A stretch of 64,000 bases of DNA from Fasciolopsis buskii (lineage: Eukaryota; Platyhelminthes; Trematoda; Plagiorchiida; Fasciolidae), in assembly GCA_008360955.1 (NCBI GenBank), contig LUCM01001905.1, positions 38,444 through 102,443 of the forward strand, written 5' to 3'. Made by a program: the position numbers and the translations under genes. Numbering within the stretch: position 1 is the first letter of the stretch; each line of letters opens with the position of its first letter. The notes below the pieces were generated by a model that saw only the letters and a program-made list of their open reading frames with translations, did no database searches and was not told the origin of the DNA. Positions 35,720-47,335 of the stretch are shown in pieces.

Positions 35720-36704
35720 CCTGGATTACGTAAATGATGTAGTGCCTGTCCGAACCCGCGGACCATGCACGACGTGCACTAGACAGACTCGAGGTCTGTA
35801 GCTCGGTTTGGCATGTGGTTTGCATTTTCAAAGTGTGAAGTGATGTTACACGGCTGGACGACAGTAGTCCCGAAAATGATACTGGATGAAGAGGAACTAA
35901 CGAACGCGGACTGTTTCACTTAGCTTAGTAGCTGCGTGTCGGAAGATGACAACATGGAAGTGGAAGCGGCCATTTTAGATTGGATCACGGTTAACAGCCG
36001 CTTGAGCGCCGCGGAACTGCAGGGATCAGTCGGCGTCCGGAAGGATGGTTATGTCAAGCGCAGTTTATTTGTCATCTCGGCATATGCCCCAATAGACTGC
36101 AGCGCTTACATGCAAAAAAACGAGTTTTATGATGACTTCGTCACCCTTGTTCGGAAGAGTAAAGGCTCTGACATCGTAGTGGTAGCAGGTGATTTTAATG
36201 CACAAGTTAGAAAACGGAGTGCATCGGAAGCCTGTTTAGGTGGGCATTGTGCCTTGCCCGTTCAACGAACAGATATTGGGAAAATGCTCCTCCAATTCTG
36301 TGCAGACAATACTTTGTTCCTGTCTAGCACAAATTTCCGACACAGTTCGCCTCGCCCAGCGACATGGCGCTCTAACTCGACGGGCACTCTGAGTCGGACC
36401 GACCATATTGCAGTAAGCTACCCTTGACGCGGTTCTGTCCAGAACTTTAGATCGTACTGGATCGCATACATCGAATCAGACCATGCGTTAGTTTTAATGC
36501 GATTTTTGCTGCGGCTCAACGGCCATCGACGCAGGTCACAAACGCGATTGGCTGTCCAGCGTCTGTGATTCGACTGTGTAAGTCCGCCAACTGTTTCTCT
36601 TACAAATTCATTCTTTCCACAGGAACGTATAATTCTGGGGAAAAAGGTAACGGTCAGGGAGATTTACCTTATCGTCCCACGCCTAACGATGCTGATGATG
36701 AATG
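35720..36704 (+). mobile_element. rearranged RTE-like fragment: RT piece, endonuclease, 3' tail
   Basis: Three pieces are joined in an unnatural order. Bases 35720-35962 match the RT region downstream of the YADD box (41863-42105 in the plus copy). Bases 35963-36573 match the endonuclease (40175-40789). Bases 36574-36704 match the 3' UTR and GATGATGA tail. Both joints fall at short shared words (near GGAAG and GACTGTGT). Confidence 0.7.
35963..36573 (+). pseudogene. APE-type endonuclease domain of RTE-like element
   Basis: Encodes AAILDWITVNSRL, VISAYAPIDCS, VVVAGDFNAQV, ADNTLFLSSTNF and DHIAVSYP, then after an in-frame TGA (36425-36427) SDHALV. This is an APE-type nuclease that nicks target DNA for target-primed reverse transcription. 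GDFN and SDH are the catalytic signature. Two TGA codons (36425-36427 and 36566-36568) are shared with the two copies at 40 and 47 kb. The 7-A run is intact here, unlike in the plus copy. Confidence 0.75.
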
Positions 36705-36719
36705 AAACCGGCCAGAGGA

Positions 36720-37740
36720 CTTAAAGTTTTGTCTTTCCAAAGGAGTCTGCCTATTATGGAGGGAGCCGATTCTCGCCTCTATCCCTAAGAATAGATCGCT
36801 CAACGGCTACGGTAGTCACAGGAGTACAAGCCCAATACCGCCAGTGACAAAGCTACTTGTACGTCATTCTTCGTAGGCTGTACAACAGTTTAAATAACAA
36901 GCATGCGAAGAACAAGCTGGAATTCGCAATGATCGTAGATGTATCGATTAGCACCGTTTTATTTCCGCAAAACGATAATTGTGTTTTTAGACATTCACAC
37001 AGCCTGCGACTTCGTTGGTAGTTCTATACGATGGCACTGTTTGTTGAGGAGCAGAGTACCTGAGAAGTATGCGTCGGTCCTCACAGAATTGTACCGCCAT
37101 GACTCATGTTAAGTTGGGGCGCATGGGCGATTTTCGCCACATTTGGTCGTCCCCAGTATAGCAAGACTGCCCTATATCCTCATTTCTTTTAACTTTATCA
37201 TAAGGGACATCGCACGAAACGCTCTTTTTGACGGCGGAGTTGAAGTTCACTCTGGGAACAATTTTTGACTCAGAGCATGCCAATGATATCGCCGTGTCCA
37301 GTGACAATACAAAGAATCCACCATTCGTTAGAGGGCTTAGCAACAAGTGCTCAAATACGACATATGCCTTGTGTTTTCAAAGTGCAAGGTACTTTTCCAA
37401 AAATGGGAAGAGTTTTCCCCCGCACTAAACCTTCGTGGTGGACACCTGGATGTTATCGATTGTCTTAAGCACTTCGAGTCTGATTACCTACGGTGGTGCT
37501 ACGTGGATCACATCAAGAACTGAAAAAACCAAAACAACTCTCGCGAACATCCGGTTTTACCTCAGGGAAAGTGTACGAATACGAGGGATGGCCATTCGGC
37601 AGTGACGATACTTGGCAACTACCTGCATCTGATCACCGATGTCTTCGAAGCAACGCTCAAGCCCGTTGGGAACACCGGCTCCGCAATGGCGGGATGCGTC
37701 ACTATGTTGGGTACAAGCAACAGTTCTCTCACTGAACTAA
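36720..37740 (+). pseudogene. decayed RTE-like RT fragment
   Basis: Across frames it shows WREPILASIP-like entry, IIVFLDIHTACDFVG (an LDxxxAFDSVD equivalent, near 36975), QDCPISSFL (37165) and IFDSEHANDIA (a YADD equivalent changed to HAND, near 37265). It ends in remnants of the SLITYGG connection domain near 37480. It has many stops and belongs to a family older and more diverged than the elements downstream. Confidence 0.65.
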
Positions 37741-37744
37741 TCGA

Positions 37745-38164
37745 TCTACACTGCCTTCCGTGAATTGGATACATGCACGCTCATGGCCTATTTTTTCGTC
37801 TTGTACCGCACACACAAGGCTGGGAGAATCGACGCACAGGCCAAATAATGACTTAGCGTAGAAGTGTGATGAAGTTATCATCGGTTGGTATTTTCCGAGG
37901 TAATGGGAGGGGCGATCACCACTGATTAGAGAGGCTGCGATAAGACTCACAATTTACGACAGTAGGACGAATGCTGCAGAGACGTACTTCTTTGAAAAAC
38001 ATCGAGAACCACGCCAAAATGGTACAACGAAAGTGCAGTCAAAACAGAAGAATTGCCCACCGCCGTTTATTCCAAGTCTCTTAGGGCCCGCGTAACTTTG
38101 TTTAAATGCTTCTGTGACGCCAAACATATGTATGTATATGTTTTCACGAACGTATTAAGCTGAA
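37745..38164. other. anonymous sequence between RTE remnants
   Basis: No feature recognised. Confidence 0.4.
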
Positions 38165-39080
38165 GAACTATATACGAGAAGAAAGATATCGAATACAAGA
38201 GCGACAGCGACTGCGACGTTGAGCCGTATCACCTATTGCCTCCAACAGCCGCGTAGGACCTCGCGGACTCCAATCAGATAGTCTAATCGGACCTACACGG
38301 ACCAGTTCACCGACGAAAGTTTTCGTATCTCTTTGCGATGTCACCGACTGTTTGAATAGGAGAACAACGTACAATAAGGAAACCACCCTTTGGTCATGCG
38401 CAAAACGACCCAACCACCTTAATCCACTTACGTTCAGTAAGTCTTCCAAAGATTAAACTCCACGGCCTAGTATCACACGTCCAACCCTTGAATTGCTGAC
38501 AAAAGACACCCACCATATGTTACCAATTGTACAAAGACAACGATGCTTGAACACCAAAAGTCTTTACAGCTTCTGGCCCTCAACTGCCATGTTTCGGAGC
38601 CATGTAGCAAGACTGATCTCACTGCTGTTGCGTATGTCGGACCTTCAATACAGTTGACTCGAACAGGTAAGTGCCAATCGAGCCCTCTGTATGCGCGAAG
38701 ACACTTCATCCGATGTGACACTGCCTGGTGAGATACAACCACCTAAGTAGCTAAGTCTGTCTGCTTCACTTAATTCTCCCCCCGCAGGAACAAGGTTTGG
38801 CTATGAGCCAACCCAGTCCTACAGCAGCATTTCGCACTTCGAGATACAAAGCGCATCCAAACATATATACACTCGTGTAGACCATTACAAAGAGAACTTG
38901 TAGCCTGCTTAGTTTCTCATTCAGCAACACAACATCGTGTGCATATTCAGATTTCCTGGCAGCGTAAATACCAATATCACTACTATTCTCACATGAGGAT
39001 ATGGCGATGTCTATGGTCACCTCAATTTCAAAGCTGGAAGTGGGAAACGCTGACGAACACCACCTGTCATGGCACACTCG
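38165..39080 (-). pseudogene. decayed RTE-like RT C-terminal half
   Basis: On the minus strand it reads in order SEYAHDVVLLNEKLSRLQV (a YADD box changed to YAHD, near 38930), AVRSVLLHGSETWQLRA (38600) and LRWLGRFAHDQR (38410). These are equivalents of the palm and the LYGSETW and LRWLGHVLRM motifs of the C-terminal domain. Frames are broken between them. The 5' half is missing. Confidence 0.65.
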
Positions 39081-39375
39081 GATGAAAGGTAGTTATAAGT
39101 ATGAACTCGGCCTCGGCGGCTATTCACATGCAGGGAATTGATAAGTAAAATAAATTTCTATAAAACACGCTTCAGTGAGAAGCAGCGCCACAGAACTATA
39201 CGACCACCTCCGTCGAACATTATCTTAAATTACGAAAGACAGGCAACCTGAGTCCACGGACTGCGTTTGTGTTCCAAAATTTGTCGAAGAGTGAATAATG
39301 AGGCCGTCACAACGAAAATATACATTGACGTGGGGTGACGGCCAGCGTGCCTCCATGACCCAACGAGCTATACAG
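39081..39375. other. anonymous sequence
   Basis: No feature recognised. Confidence 0.4.
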
Positions 39376-39771
39376 GATGGCTTATCTCAAGCCGAAGATC
39401 CAATCATGCTTGGAAGGCCAATGGGTAGAGGCCTGACGAATTAATCTCCTGGTCCTCCAAGTTGATCTGAGTTAGCAGCTCAGTCGGAAAAACGAGTAGA
39501 AGAATGATTGATTCAAGTAGATGGGCTTACACTCAGATATGCCCCGCTGCCTTTCGGTCACTTCCTTGTCAGAATGGCTTTGGTTGAGAACCCTAATCGT
39601 TTTTCTGCTTAGCGGCTGGACTCCCTAGCAGTACCCGTCTATCAATTCCCATGAGTTACGAGCCTACAAAAAATTCTATACTGCATCGGTCGTCACGCAG
39701 GATAATCAGGACCGCGTTGCCCATTGGACCGAGCAGGGCAAGTAGTGGTAAGTATGGTACTGCTCAGAGTT
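39376..39771 (+). repeat. dispersed repeat, copy B (partner at 15889-16294)
   Basis: Moderate-identity match to 15889-16294, same strand. The 5' end of an RTE-like copy starts 250 bp downstream. Confidence 0.65.
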
Positions 39772-40027
39772 AACTCTCTTTTATTCAACCTCTCTTCTGT
39801 CTGCAGTCAAATCTTGCCCTTTTTGCCTACTCATAGTATCTCCACTGATAACACCGGCTGCCCGCAAAGGTTCACTGTAAAGTAGAGCAGTGGGTGCTTT
39901 TCAGTCTAATAACTCACATTTTCTAGAGCCTCATTAGCTTCTGAATCTCGGTTCCTTCACTTTAATGCAGGCCAGCCAACAACCGCGTTTGGTTCTGACT
40001 CACCTTCGATTGACTTCTCCTGCGTGG

Positions 40028-41080
40028 GTGAAACACGAATTTACGATTCGAGTAGAGTAATTCAGCTAAACATGCCTAATGTCTCGTCAGGATATTTTCT
40101 TCACACTTCAGGAGACGAAGCGGCTCAAGCTGTGGGTTAGCGCGGTGTAGGAATAGTCTTGAGTGAGAAAGCTGAAGCGGCCATTTTAGATTGGATCACG
40201 GTTAACAGCCGCTTGAGCGCCGCGGAACTGCAGGGATCAGTCGGCGTCCGGAAGGATGGTTATGTCAAGCGCAGTTTATTTGTCATCTCGGCATATGCCC
40301 CAATAGACTGCAGCGCTTACATGCAAAAAAAACGAGTTTTATGATGACTTCGTCACCCTTGTTCGGAAGAGTAAAGGCTCTGACATCGTAGTGGTAGCAG
40401 GTGATTTTAATGCACAAGTTAGAAAACGGAGTGCATCGGAAGCCTGTTTAGGTGGGCATTGTGCCTTGCCCGTTCAACGAACAGATATTGGGAAAATGCT
40501 CCTCCAATTCTGTGCAGACAATACTTTGTTCCTGTCTAGCACAAATTTCCGACACAGTTCGCCTCGCCCAGCGACATGGCGCTCTAACTCGACGGGCACT
40601 CTGAGTCAGACCGACCATATTGCAGTAAGCTACCCTTGACGCGGTTCTGTCCAGAACTTTAGATCGTACTGGATCGCATACATCGAATCAGACCATGCGT
40701 TAGTTTTAATGCGATTTTTGCTGCGGCTCAACGGCCATCGACGCAGGTCACAAACGCGATTGGCTGTCCAGCGTCTGTGATTCGACTGTTCGCAACAGCT
40801 ACGGACAGAAACTGTTCGAGGAACTAAACTCGTGACGAGCAGCAATGTAGATGAACAGTGGGATCAAATTAAGCAGGCTATGCATTTGACAGCAAATTTC
40901 GCCTCTGATCCTAGATCTAGCGTTCAGCAAAAACACTGGATCTCGCAAGCGTCGCTAAGTCTAATGGAGAAAAAACGCCAGCTGCCTAACTGCAAGGAAG
41001 TGAATAAGATGCGTCGGCAGTTGCAGCGTCAGTTGACCATAAGCCTTAGGAATGACCGGGAAAACTGGTTGGTTAAGGTA
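40028..41080. repeat. 1.05-kb inverted-repeat arm, left
   Basis: Near-identical reverse complement of 47087-48138, spanning 5' UTR and endonuclease. The one clear indel is the A-run length. Confidence 0.85.
40159..40850 (+). pseudogene. APE-type endonuclease, frameshifted
   Basis: Same domain as 35963-36573 and 47390-48007 (AYAPIDCS, GDFNAQV, DHIAVSYP, SDHALV). One additional A in the A-run near 40325 breaks the frame between residues MQK and NEFYDD. In-frame TGA codons lie at 40637-40639 and 40778-40780; both would be CGA in a simple CpG-decay model (inference). Confidence 0.8.
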
Positions 41081-42692
41081 ATCAAAGAGATGGAAGTATC
41101 GGTCGTTAACGTATGTAGATCGACGTCCGCAGCCGCGAATGCTTGCGATGGAAGTAAAAGTAGAGTCGAATATTCGACTTCTGAAGAGGGTAAAAGCTGC
41201 CGGTCCCGACGAACTTCCCCCAGTTCTTTTCAGACTGCGTGGAGAAGCTCTGATAAAATCACCTACCTCCTTGCTTCGTGATATTTGGAACGAGGGACAT
41301 ATTCCGTTATCGTGGGGTGAGTCACTGATTGTACCCATCCGCAAGAGGGGCACACAGATTCATTCGATTCCGATAGTCACTAAGATGTTGGCTTCGATAA
41401 TGCCGCATCATTTGACACCGGTTCGCGAGAGTAACATCTGCGAACCGCAGGCCAGATTTCATCTAAGTCGAGGTTGAATTGGCCAGATACTCACTCTTCG
41501 GTAGTTACTCGAAACGCGCCACACACCGCCACCCTACGATCGTAGTTTTTCTGGACCTGAAAGGCGCGTTCGACTCAGTGGATCGGACAGTGCTCTCTTC
41601 ACCGGAAGGGTATGCCAACGAAGTTCGTGAAACTGTTGCGAGCATTGTACTTGCATACGTGTGGTTGCGTGAGGGTATACGGTGAACTATCAAGTTAATC
41701 CAAAACGACTAGCGGTGTCTGACAAGGGTGTTTCATCTCTCTATTCTTGTTCAACTTCGTTCATCATCATCACCATCGTTGATGATGGAAGATGCTTTAG
41801 GAGGTCACCATAATATAGGAGTCGAACTGAGAAGTGGAGAAACAGCATGAACCAGATTACGCAGATGATATCGTATGTCTGTCCGAATCCGCGGACCATG
41901 CACGACGTGCACTAGACAGACTCGAGGTCTGTAGCTCGGTTTGGCATGTGGTTTGCATCTTCAAAGTGTGAAGTGATGTTACACGGCTGGACGACAGTAG
42001 TCCCGAAATTGATACTGGATGAAGAGGAACTAACGAACGCGGACCGTTTCACTTAGCTTAGTAGCTGCGTGTCGGAAGATGGCAACATGGCAGTGGAGGT
42101 GAGCACGCGTAAATTCAAGGTTCGAGCGGCCTACACTGGGCTGAAGCACTTGTGGCGTGGACCTGATGTTTCACTGAAGTCGAAAGATCGTGTGTACTGC
42201 GCCGCAGTATGCTCAGTCTTGCTGTTTGGATGTCAGACAAAGTATGCATGTGGGAGATGTTTGGAGGTTTTCAATCATCGATGTCCACTTAGTATCGCAA
42301 GGACTGGATGGAGTGACCGGGTGAGTAATGTGGAGGTGAGGAATCTAGTATTGGGAGCCAATTCTGAGAATACCTTATCTCAGCATATGAAACTTAGTAG
42401 ACTGTGTTAGTTGGGTCACGTGTTACGCATGGCGGTCACAGGCTCACTACGCCATGCCCTATTTTGTGTTTCTTCCACTGAGTGGAAGAATCCATGTGGA
42501 TGCCAGCATATGACGCAGCAGCATGGAATGAGGAAATGCACAACGGACTTGGGTAAAGTAGGTGTTTTACGTCTTCGTGGTTGGAGTCCGGAAGACCCGT
42601 CAATCAGCTGGCCGGAGACACTGAAGGATACGGCAGTGGACCGTATACAGTGGCGATCGTGTTATCATTTTCTGTCGAATCAGAGTAATTGA
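40832..42692 (+). pseudogene. RT and C-terminal domain of the plus copy
   Basis: After SSNVDEQWDQIKQAMHL there is a deletion near 41100-41140 relative to the minus copy. The RT then shows SNIRLLKRVKAAGPDELPP, FLDLKGAFDSVDR (41550-41588) and a YADD-type box near 41865. The C-terminal domain has YCAAVCSVLLFG, WSDRVSNVEVRNLVLG and GHVLRM. Stops and frameshifts separate them. Confidence 0.75.
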
Positions 42693-42874
42693 AAAGTACG
42701 TTTGTACCGTTAGACTGTGTTCCGTGTGATGGCTACCGCCTGTGTGGATCCATTCCATATTCCCCTTGTGAATTACCGTTTTCTATAGCTACGTGTAACT
42801 CCTGGAAAGACAGGGGGTCAATGGGGCTTGCCCTGCCACTTAACGCTGAACACTGATGATAGTGATGAATGACG

Positions 42875-44082
42875 GACAAGCACACGTAGTGTATGCAAGC
42901 CAGTGCAGGAGATAATCCCGATGAGGACGCCTGCCTGCACTCAGTACAAGACGATGCACCTTGTCGTTGCTCACTCGATGCTTCCCCAACAATGGAGCAA
43001 TTTTTCGGAGAAGCTCGTGGTCGGATACAGAAAGTCGCCGAGTCTCGTCAATTCGGAGTGGATGGATCTCGCAACTGCAAAACATAACGCGAAACTTTGA
43101 CATTGTGTTCCCCTTGAAGGGATACTGTAAGTGTCGGATGGGCATTGACACCGTGCGCTATCCTGATGGATACAGACGGTCGTCCTCTGATTGAGACAAC
43201 TCCCTACACTGCTTTCGGTGGCCTGGATACGATTTACGTATGCCTGTCTATCGTCTGCATTTGCGTGATGACCAAGGTTGAGAAAAGCGATGTGGGGGTT
43301 AAGTGATGACTTGGCTCATAAGTTACCTTCGGTTTTGGCATTAGTTAGTGCATCTCGACTTCCTGTTAGAGCCCAATAGAGGATTATTATCGGTGGTTAG
43401 AAATGGCGGCGAGTAGGGTTTAGAACCGAAGTCAGTCGCATGAATGTTGTAATGTCTTTTAGTTGATTTCGTCACACTTGAAAAGGGCGACAAGCACCAA
43501 AATATGTTGTTAGAACAGAAGGGCTATTATTTAAAATAAGTACATATATATATATATATGCTGTGAACTGGTGTTATGATCGTGGTGTATGGCGGACGGC
43601 GCGGTAGGAATATAGACAACAGAAGTATGCGCCACTGGCGAAAGTGCGGATGTCGTTGTGTATTAAATAGATCGTTTATGAACAGGAACAAAACTATAGT
43701 TTCTGTGGTCTGAGATCCCTGCGTTTGAGATTAAGAGAAATTTTGGCATTTTCTCATGAGGCTGAAAAACCGGGAAGATAAAACGGAAGATAGGAATAAA
43801 AGAGTTGAAGTTTTGTCTTATGTAGCATATTGCATAGTCAAAATCCTCTCAGGGCACATTTTTTAACATAAAAGCAAATCAATGATGTGCAACAGTCCAC
43901 CGGTGATGGTCAGCTGGATTAAGCATCTGTCAATCAAGGAATTCAATGTCAGAATCGGTAGTCGCATCAAATGTTTACTTTGGAAATGCAAATTGTTTTC
44001 TTACTGTTTAATATTTTTCCTTTTCTCTGCGATTTCATTTAAATGTTGCCTTGATGCCATGCTTGTTTTCAAGCATAGGTAA
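42875..44082. other. anonymous sequence between two RTE copies
   Basis: No recognised gene. Frames at 42893-43194 overlap on both strands without motif. A (TA)n run lies at 43543-43559. Confidence 0.4.
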
Positions 44083-44100
44083 TTATATATATATATATAT
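44083..44100. repeat. (TA)n microsatellite
   Basis: Short TA run just left of a truncated RTE fragment. Confidence 0.9.
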
Positions 44101-44135
44101 TGCAGGTTTTAGGGTTGTGGTTTCTAATCTCCCGT

Positions 44136-44836
44136 CATTATGTACTGCGCCGCAGTGCGTTCAGTTCTGTTGTACGGTTTCGGGACATGGAATATTCCTG
44201 TGGGAGATATTCGTCGGTTGGAGGATTTTGACAACCGATGTTTACGTAATATGGCTAGGATTGCATGGAGTGACCGGGTGAGTAATGTGGAGGTGAGAAA
44301 TTTAGTATTAGAGGTCAATTCTAAGAATACCTCATAATAGCGTATGAAGGTTGGTGGACTATAGTGGTCAGGTCACGCGGTGCATATGGCGAACACTCGT
44401 CTACCATACCGTGCCTTATTTTGTGTTCCTCCTAAGGAATGGAAGAAGCCATGTGGAGATCAACAGGTGACGTGGAATGAGAAAATGTACAGCAAATTTA
44501 GGTAAACTAGATGTCTCATGTCTTGGTGGTTGGGGTCCGAATGACTCGTCAACTAGCTGGCTGGAGACTCCGAAGATATGGCAGTGAACCGTGAACAGTG
44601 GTGATCGTGTTGTCATTTTCTATCGAATCAGAATTATTGAAAACACGTGCGTTTGTACAGTTAGACTGTTCCATGTGTTGGCTTTAGCAGCATCTTATCT
44701 TTTCCTGCCTGTGTAGGTTCCCTCCTGTTCCCCTTTGATATTCACTCTTTATAGAAACATCTAACTCTTGGGAAAAGGCGGCGGTCAGTGAGGCTTTCCT
44801 TGTTGTCTAACGCTGAACGATGATGACTGATGATGT
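44136..44836 (+). mobile_element. 5'-truncated RTE-like 3' fragment
   Basis: Starts inside the C-terminal domain (YCAAVRSVLLYG) and keeps DNRCLRNMARIAWSDR, SNVEVRNLVL, HMANTRLPYRALFCV and the 3' UTR. It ends in GAACGATGATGACTGATGATG. Two stops follow VNSKNTS. It is a typical 5'-truncated insertion product, closer in sequence to the minus copy (45.1-48.1 kb) than to the plus copy. Confidence 0.8.
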
Positions 44837-44839
44837 CAG

Positions 44840-45066
44840 TGCCATGAGCCTTAGAGAATTACAGACACCACTGTCAGTGCATTTTTGCACCCGGATGGAG
44901 GCAGAAATAAAAAAGATTCAGTAACAATTAACCGCTAGGGTAATGTGGGAATAAGGTGTTAAGATAATGGAAAAATACTTTTTAGGGCAACTGAGAGGAG
45001 GGTTGCTTTTGTAACATTAAAATGCTCTATCTGTAAAAATTCACTGAAGAGGAACTGAGCTATGTA
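44840..45066. other. spacer between two tail-to-tail RTE copies
   Basis: About 230 bp with no feature, lying between the 3' tails of a plus-strand and a minus-strand copy. Confidence 0.5.
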
Positions 45067-45349
45067 GCATCATCATCATCATCGTTTAGCGTTAAACAGC
45101 AAGAAAAGCCTCACTGACCGCTGCCTTTCCCCAGAGTTACACGTTTATATAAAAAGAGTGAATTTCCAACGGGAACAGGGAGGGGACCTACACAGGTGCG
45201 GGAAGATGCTGCTGTAGCCAACATACGAAACACAGTCCCACTGTACAAACGTACGAGTTTTCAATCATCCTGGTTCCATAGAAAATGACAGCACGATCGC
45301 CACTGTTCACGGTTCTTTGCCATATCCTTAAGTGTCTCCAGCCAGTTAG

Positions 45350-46100
45350 TTAACGAGCTTTCGGACCCCAACCACGATGTGACACACCTACCTCCCCTAA
45401 GTTTGCTGTACATTTTCTCATCCCACGTTGCCACGTCATCTGTTGGCCTCCACATGGCTTCTTCCATTCCTTAGGAACACAAAATAAGGCACGGTATGGC
45501 AGACGAGTGTTCGTCATACGCAACACGTGACCCAACCAGCCTAGCCTACTAAGTTTCATACGATGAAACAAGTTATTCTCAGAAGTGGCACCCAATACCA
45601 GATTCCTAACCTTAATATTACTCACCCGGTCACTCCATCCAATCCTAGCCATACTACGTAAACGACGGTTGTCGAAAACCTCCAACTGACGAACATCGCC
45701 CACACGCACAATCCACATCTTGCAACCGTACAACGGAACTAAACGCACTGCGGCACAAGACACACGACCTTTCAACTTCCGTGAAATATCAGGTCGACGC
45801 CACAAGTGCTTCAGTGCAGCGTAAGCTGCCTGAGCCTTGGATAAACGCATATTTACCTCCACTGCCGAGCTACCATCGTTTGACGCGCAGCTACCAAGGT
45901 AGGTGTAGGTAGGTCTACAATCGTTAGTTCCTCTTCATCCAGTGTCAAGTTCGGCGCTGCTGTCGTCCAGTCCTGTAACAGTACTCGGAACTTTGAAGGT
46001 GCAAACCACATGCCAAACCCAGCAACCGAACTCGACAGTCTATCCAGCGCGCATTGTGCATGGTCCGCAGACTCGAACAGGCACACGACATCGTCTGCGT
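45350..46100 (-). pseudogene. RT palm end and C-terminal domain of the minus copy
   Basis: YADDVVCLFESADHAQCALD and FAPSKFRVLLQDW, a frame change near 45860, then AYAALKHLWRRPD, CAAVRLVPLYGCKMW, ARIGWSDRVSN, LGWLGHVLRM and PKEWKKPCGG. This is the normal order of the RTE-like C-terminal domain. Confidence 0.8.
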
Positions 46101-46306
46101 AATCTAGGTCGCATAGCTTCCCTCTACTACCCAGTTCGACTCCTACATCCTGAACCCCCTACAGCATCTTCCATCACCTCGTCCATGACGAAGTTGAACA
46201 AGAATGGAGAGATGGGACACCCTTGTCGAACGCCACTAATCGTTTCGAATAAACGTGACAGTTCACCGTATACCCTAGGTATGCGAGTACAATGCTCGCA
46301 ACAGGT

Positions 46307-47335
46307 TCACAAACTTCGTTGGCATATCGTTCCGGTGGAGAGAGCACTGAGTAGTGCTGGTCGATTCACGGAGTCCAGAGTACCTTTCAAGTCGAGGATG
46401 ACTACGATCGTAGGACGCCGATGCGTGTGGCGCATTTCGAGTATCTGTCGAAGAGTGAATATTTGGTCGATGCAACCTCGACCTGGCCGAAATCCGACCC
46501 GTTGTTCGCGGATATTACTCTCGCGAATCGGTGTCAAACGGCGCAGGATTATCGAAGCTAATACCTTAGTAACCATCGGGATTAAACTAACCCCACCATG
46601 ATTGCTGCAGTCACTACGTTTAACCTTCTTGAACATGGGTATAATCAGTGACTCACCACACGATAACGGAATACGTCCCTCGTTCCAAATATCACGAAGC
46701 AAAGAGGTAAGTGATTTCATCAGCACTTCTCCACCCAATTTGAAAAGAACTGGGGGAAGGTCGTCGGGACCGACAGCTTTTCCTCTCTTCAGAAGCCGAA
46801 TATTCGACTCCACTTCCACTTCCACTTCCGTTGGGGGATCGAGTGACACCTCCCAAGGAATCACAGCTTCAAACGTCAGACTAAATATGTTAGCGTGTGG
46901 CCAGCTAAACTGATCTTTGAAATGCTCTGCCCAACGGTCCAGTCTTTCCCGTCTACCATGAATGAGCCCTCCGGTCCTATCGCACACGACTTCACTAACC
47001 GAAGTTCGCCGCCCACCGCTGTCGCGTATAAGCTTAAACAGTCTTTGACCGTTACCTGAAGTTGACGCCCCTTCCATCTCTTCGACTACCTTAACCAACC
47101 AGTTTTCGCGGTCATTCCTAAGGCTTATGGTCAACTGACGCTGCAACTGCCGACGCATCTTATTCACTTCCTTGCAGTTAGGCAGCTGGCGTTTTTTCTC
47201 CATTAGACTTAGCGACGCTTGCGAGATCCAGTGTTTTTGCTGAACGCTAGATCTAGGATCAGAGGCGAAATTTGCTGTCAAATGCATAGCCTGCTTAATT
47301 TGATCCCACTGTTCATCTACATTGCTGCTCGTCAC
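46307..47335 (-). pseudogene. RT fingers and palm start of the minus copy
   Basis: A 342-codon frame: DEQWDQIKQAMHL linker, KRGKAVGPDDLPPVLFKLGG, then FRPGRGCIDQIFTLRQILE and VVILDLKGTLDSVNRPALL (RT motifs). It then loses frame near 46330; the true continuation (NDMPTKFVNLLRALYSHT) is in another frame at 46275-46330. Next come GCPISPFLFNFVMDEV (about 46190-46240) and the YADDVVCLF box (46071-46100). Confidence 0.8.

Larger units (their letters stand above)
40028..42870 (+). mobile_element. RTE-like non-LTR retrotransposon, plus-strand copy
   Basis: An element of about 2.8 kb with 5' UTR, endonuclease, RT, C-terminal domain and a 3' end with a short GAT-type tail (CTGATGATAGTGATGAATG, near 42852). 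The first 1.05 kb (40028-41080) is almost identical, in inverted orientation, to 47087-48138. After that point the two copies differ clearly, with deletions here. It is not autonomous: two TGA codons in the endonuclease, an 8-A run at about 40323-40330 (7 in the other copies), and several stops in the RT. Confidence 0.85.

Noticed and set aside
36574..36622. Apparent 49-bp intron (GTAAGT ... TTTCCACAG) after the endonuclease in the RTE mosaic
   Set aside because: The other copies show that the 3' UTR begins here. The GT-AG look is a coincidence at a rearrangement joint (GACTGTGT).
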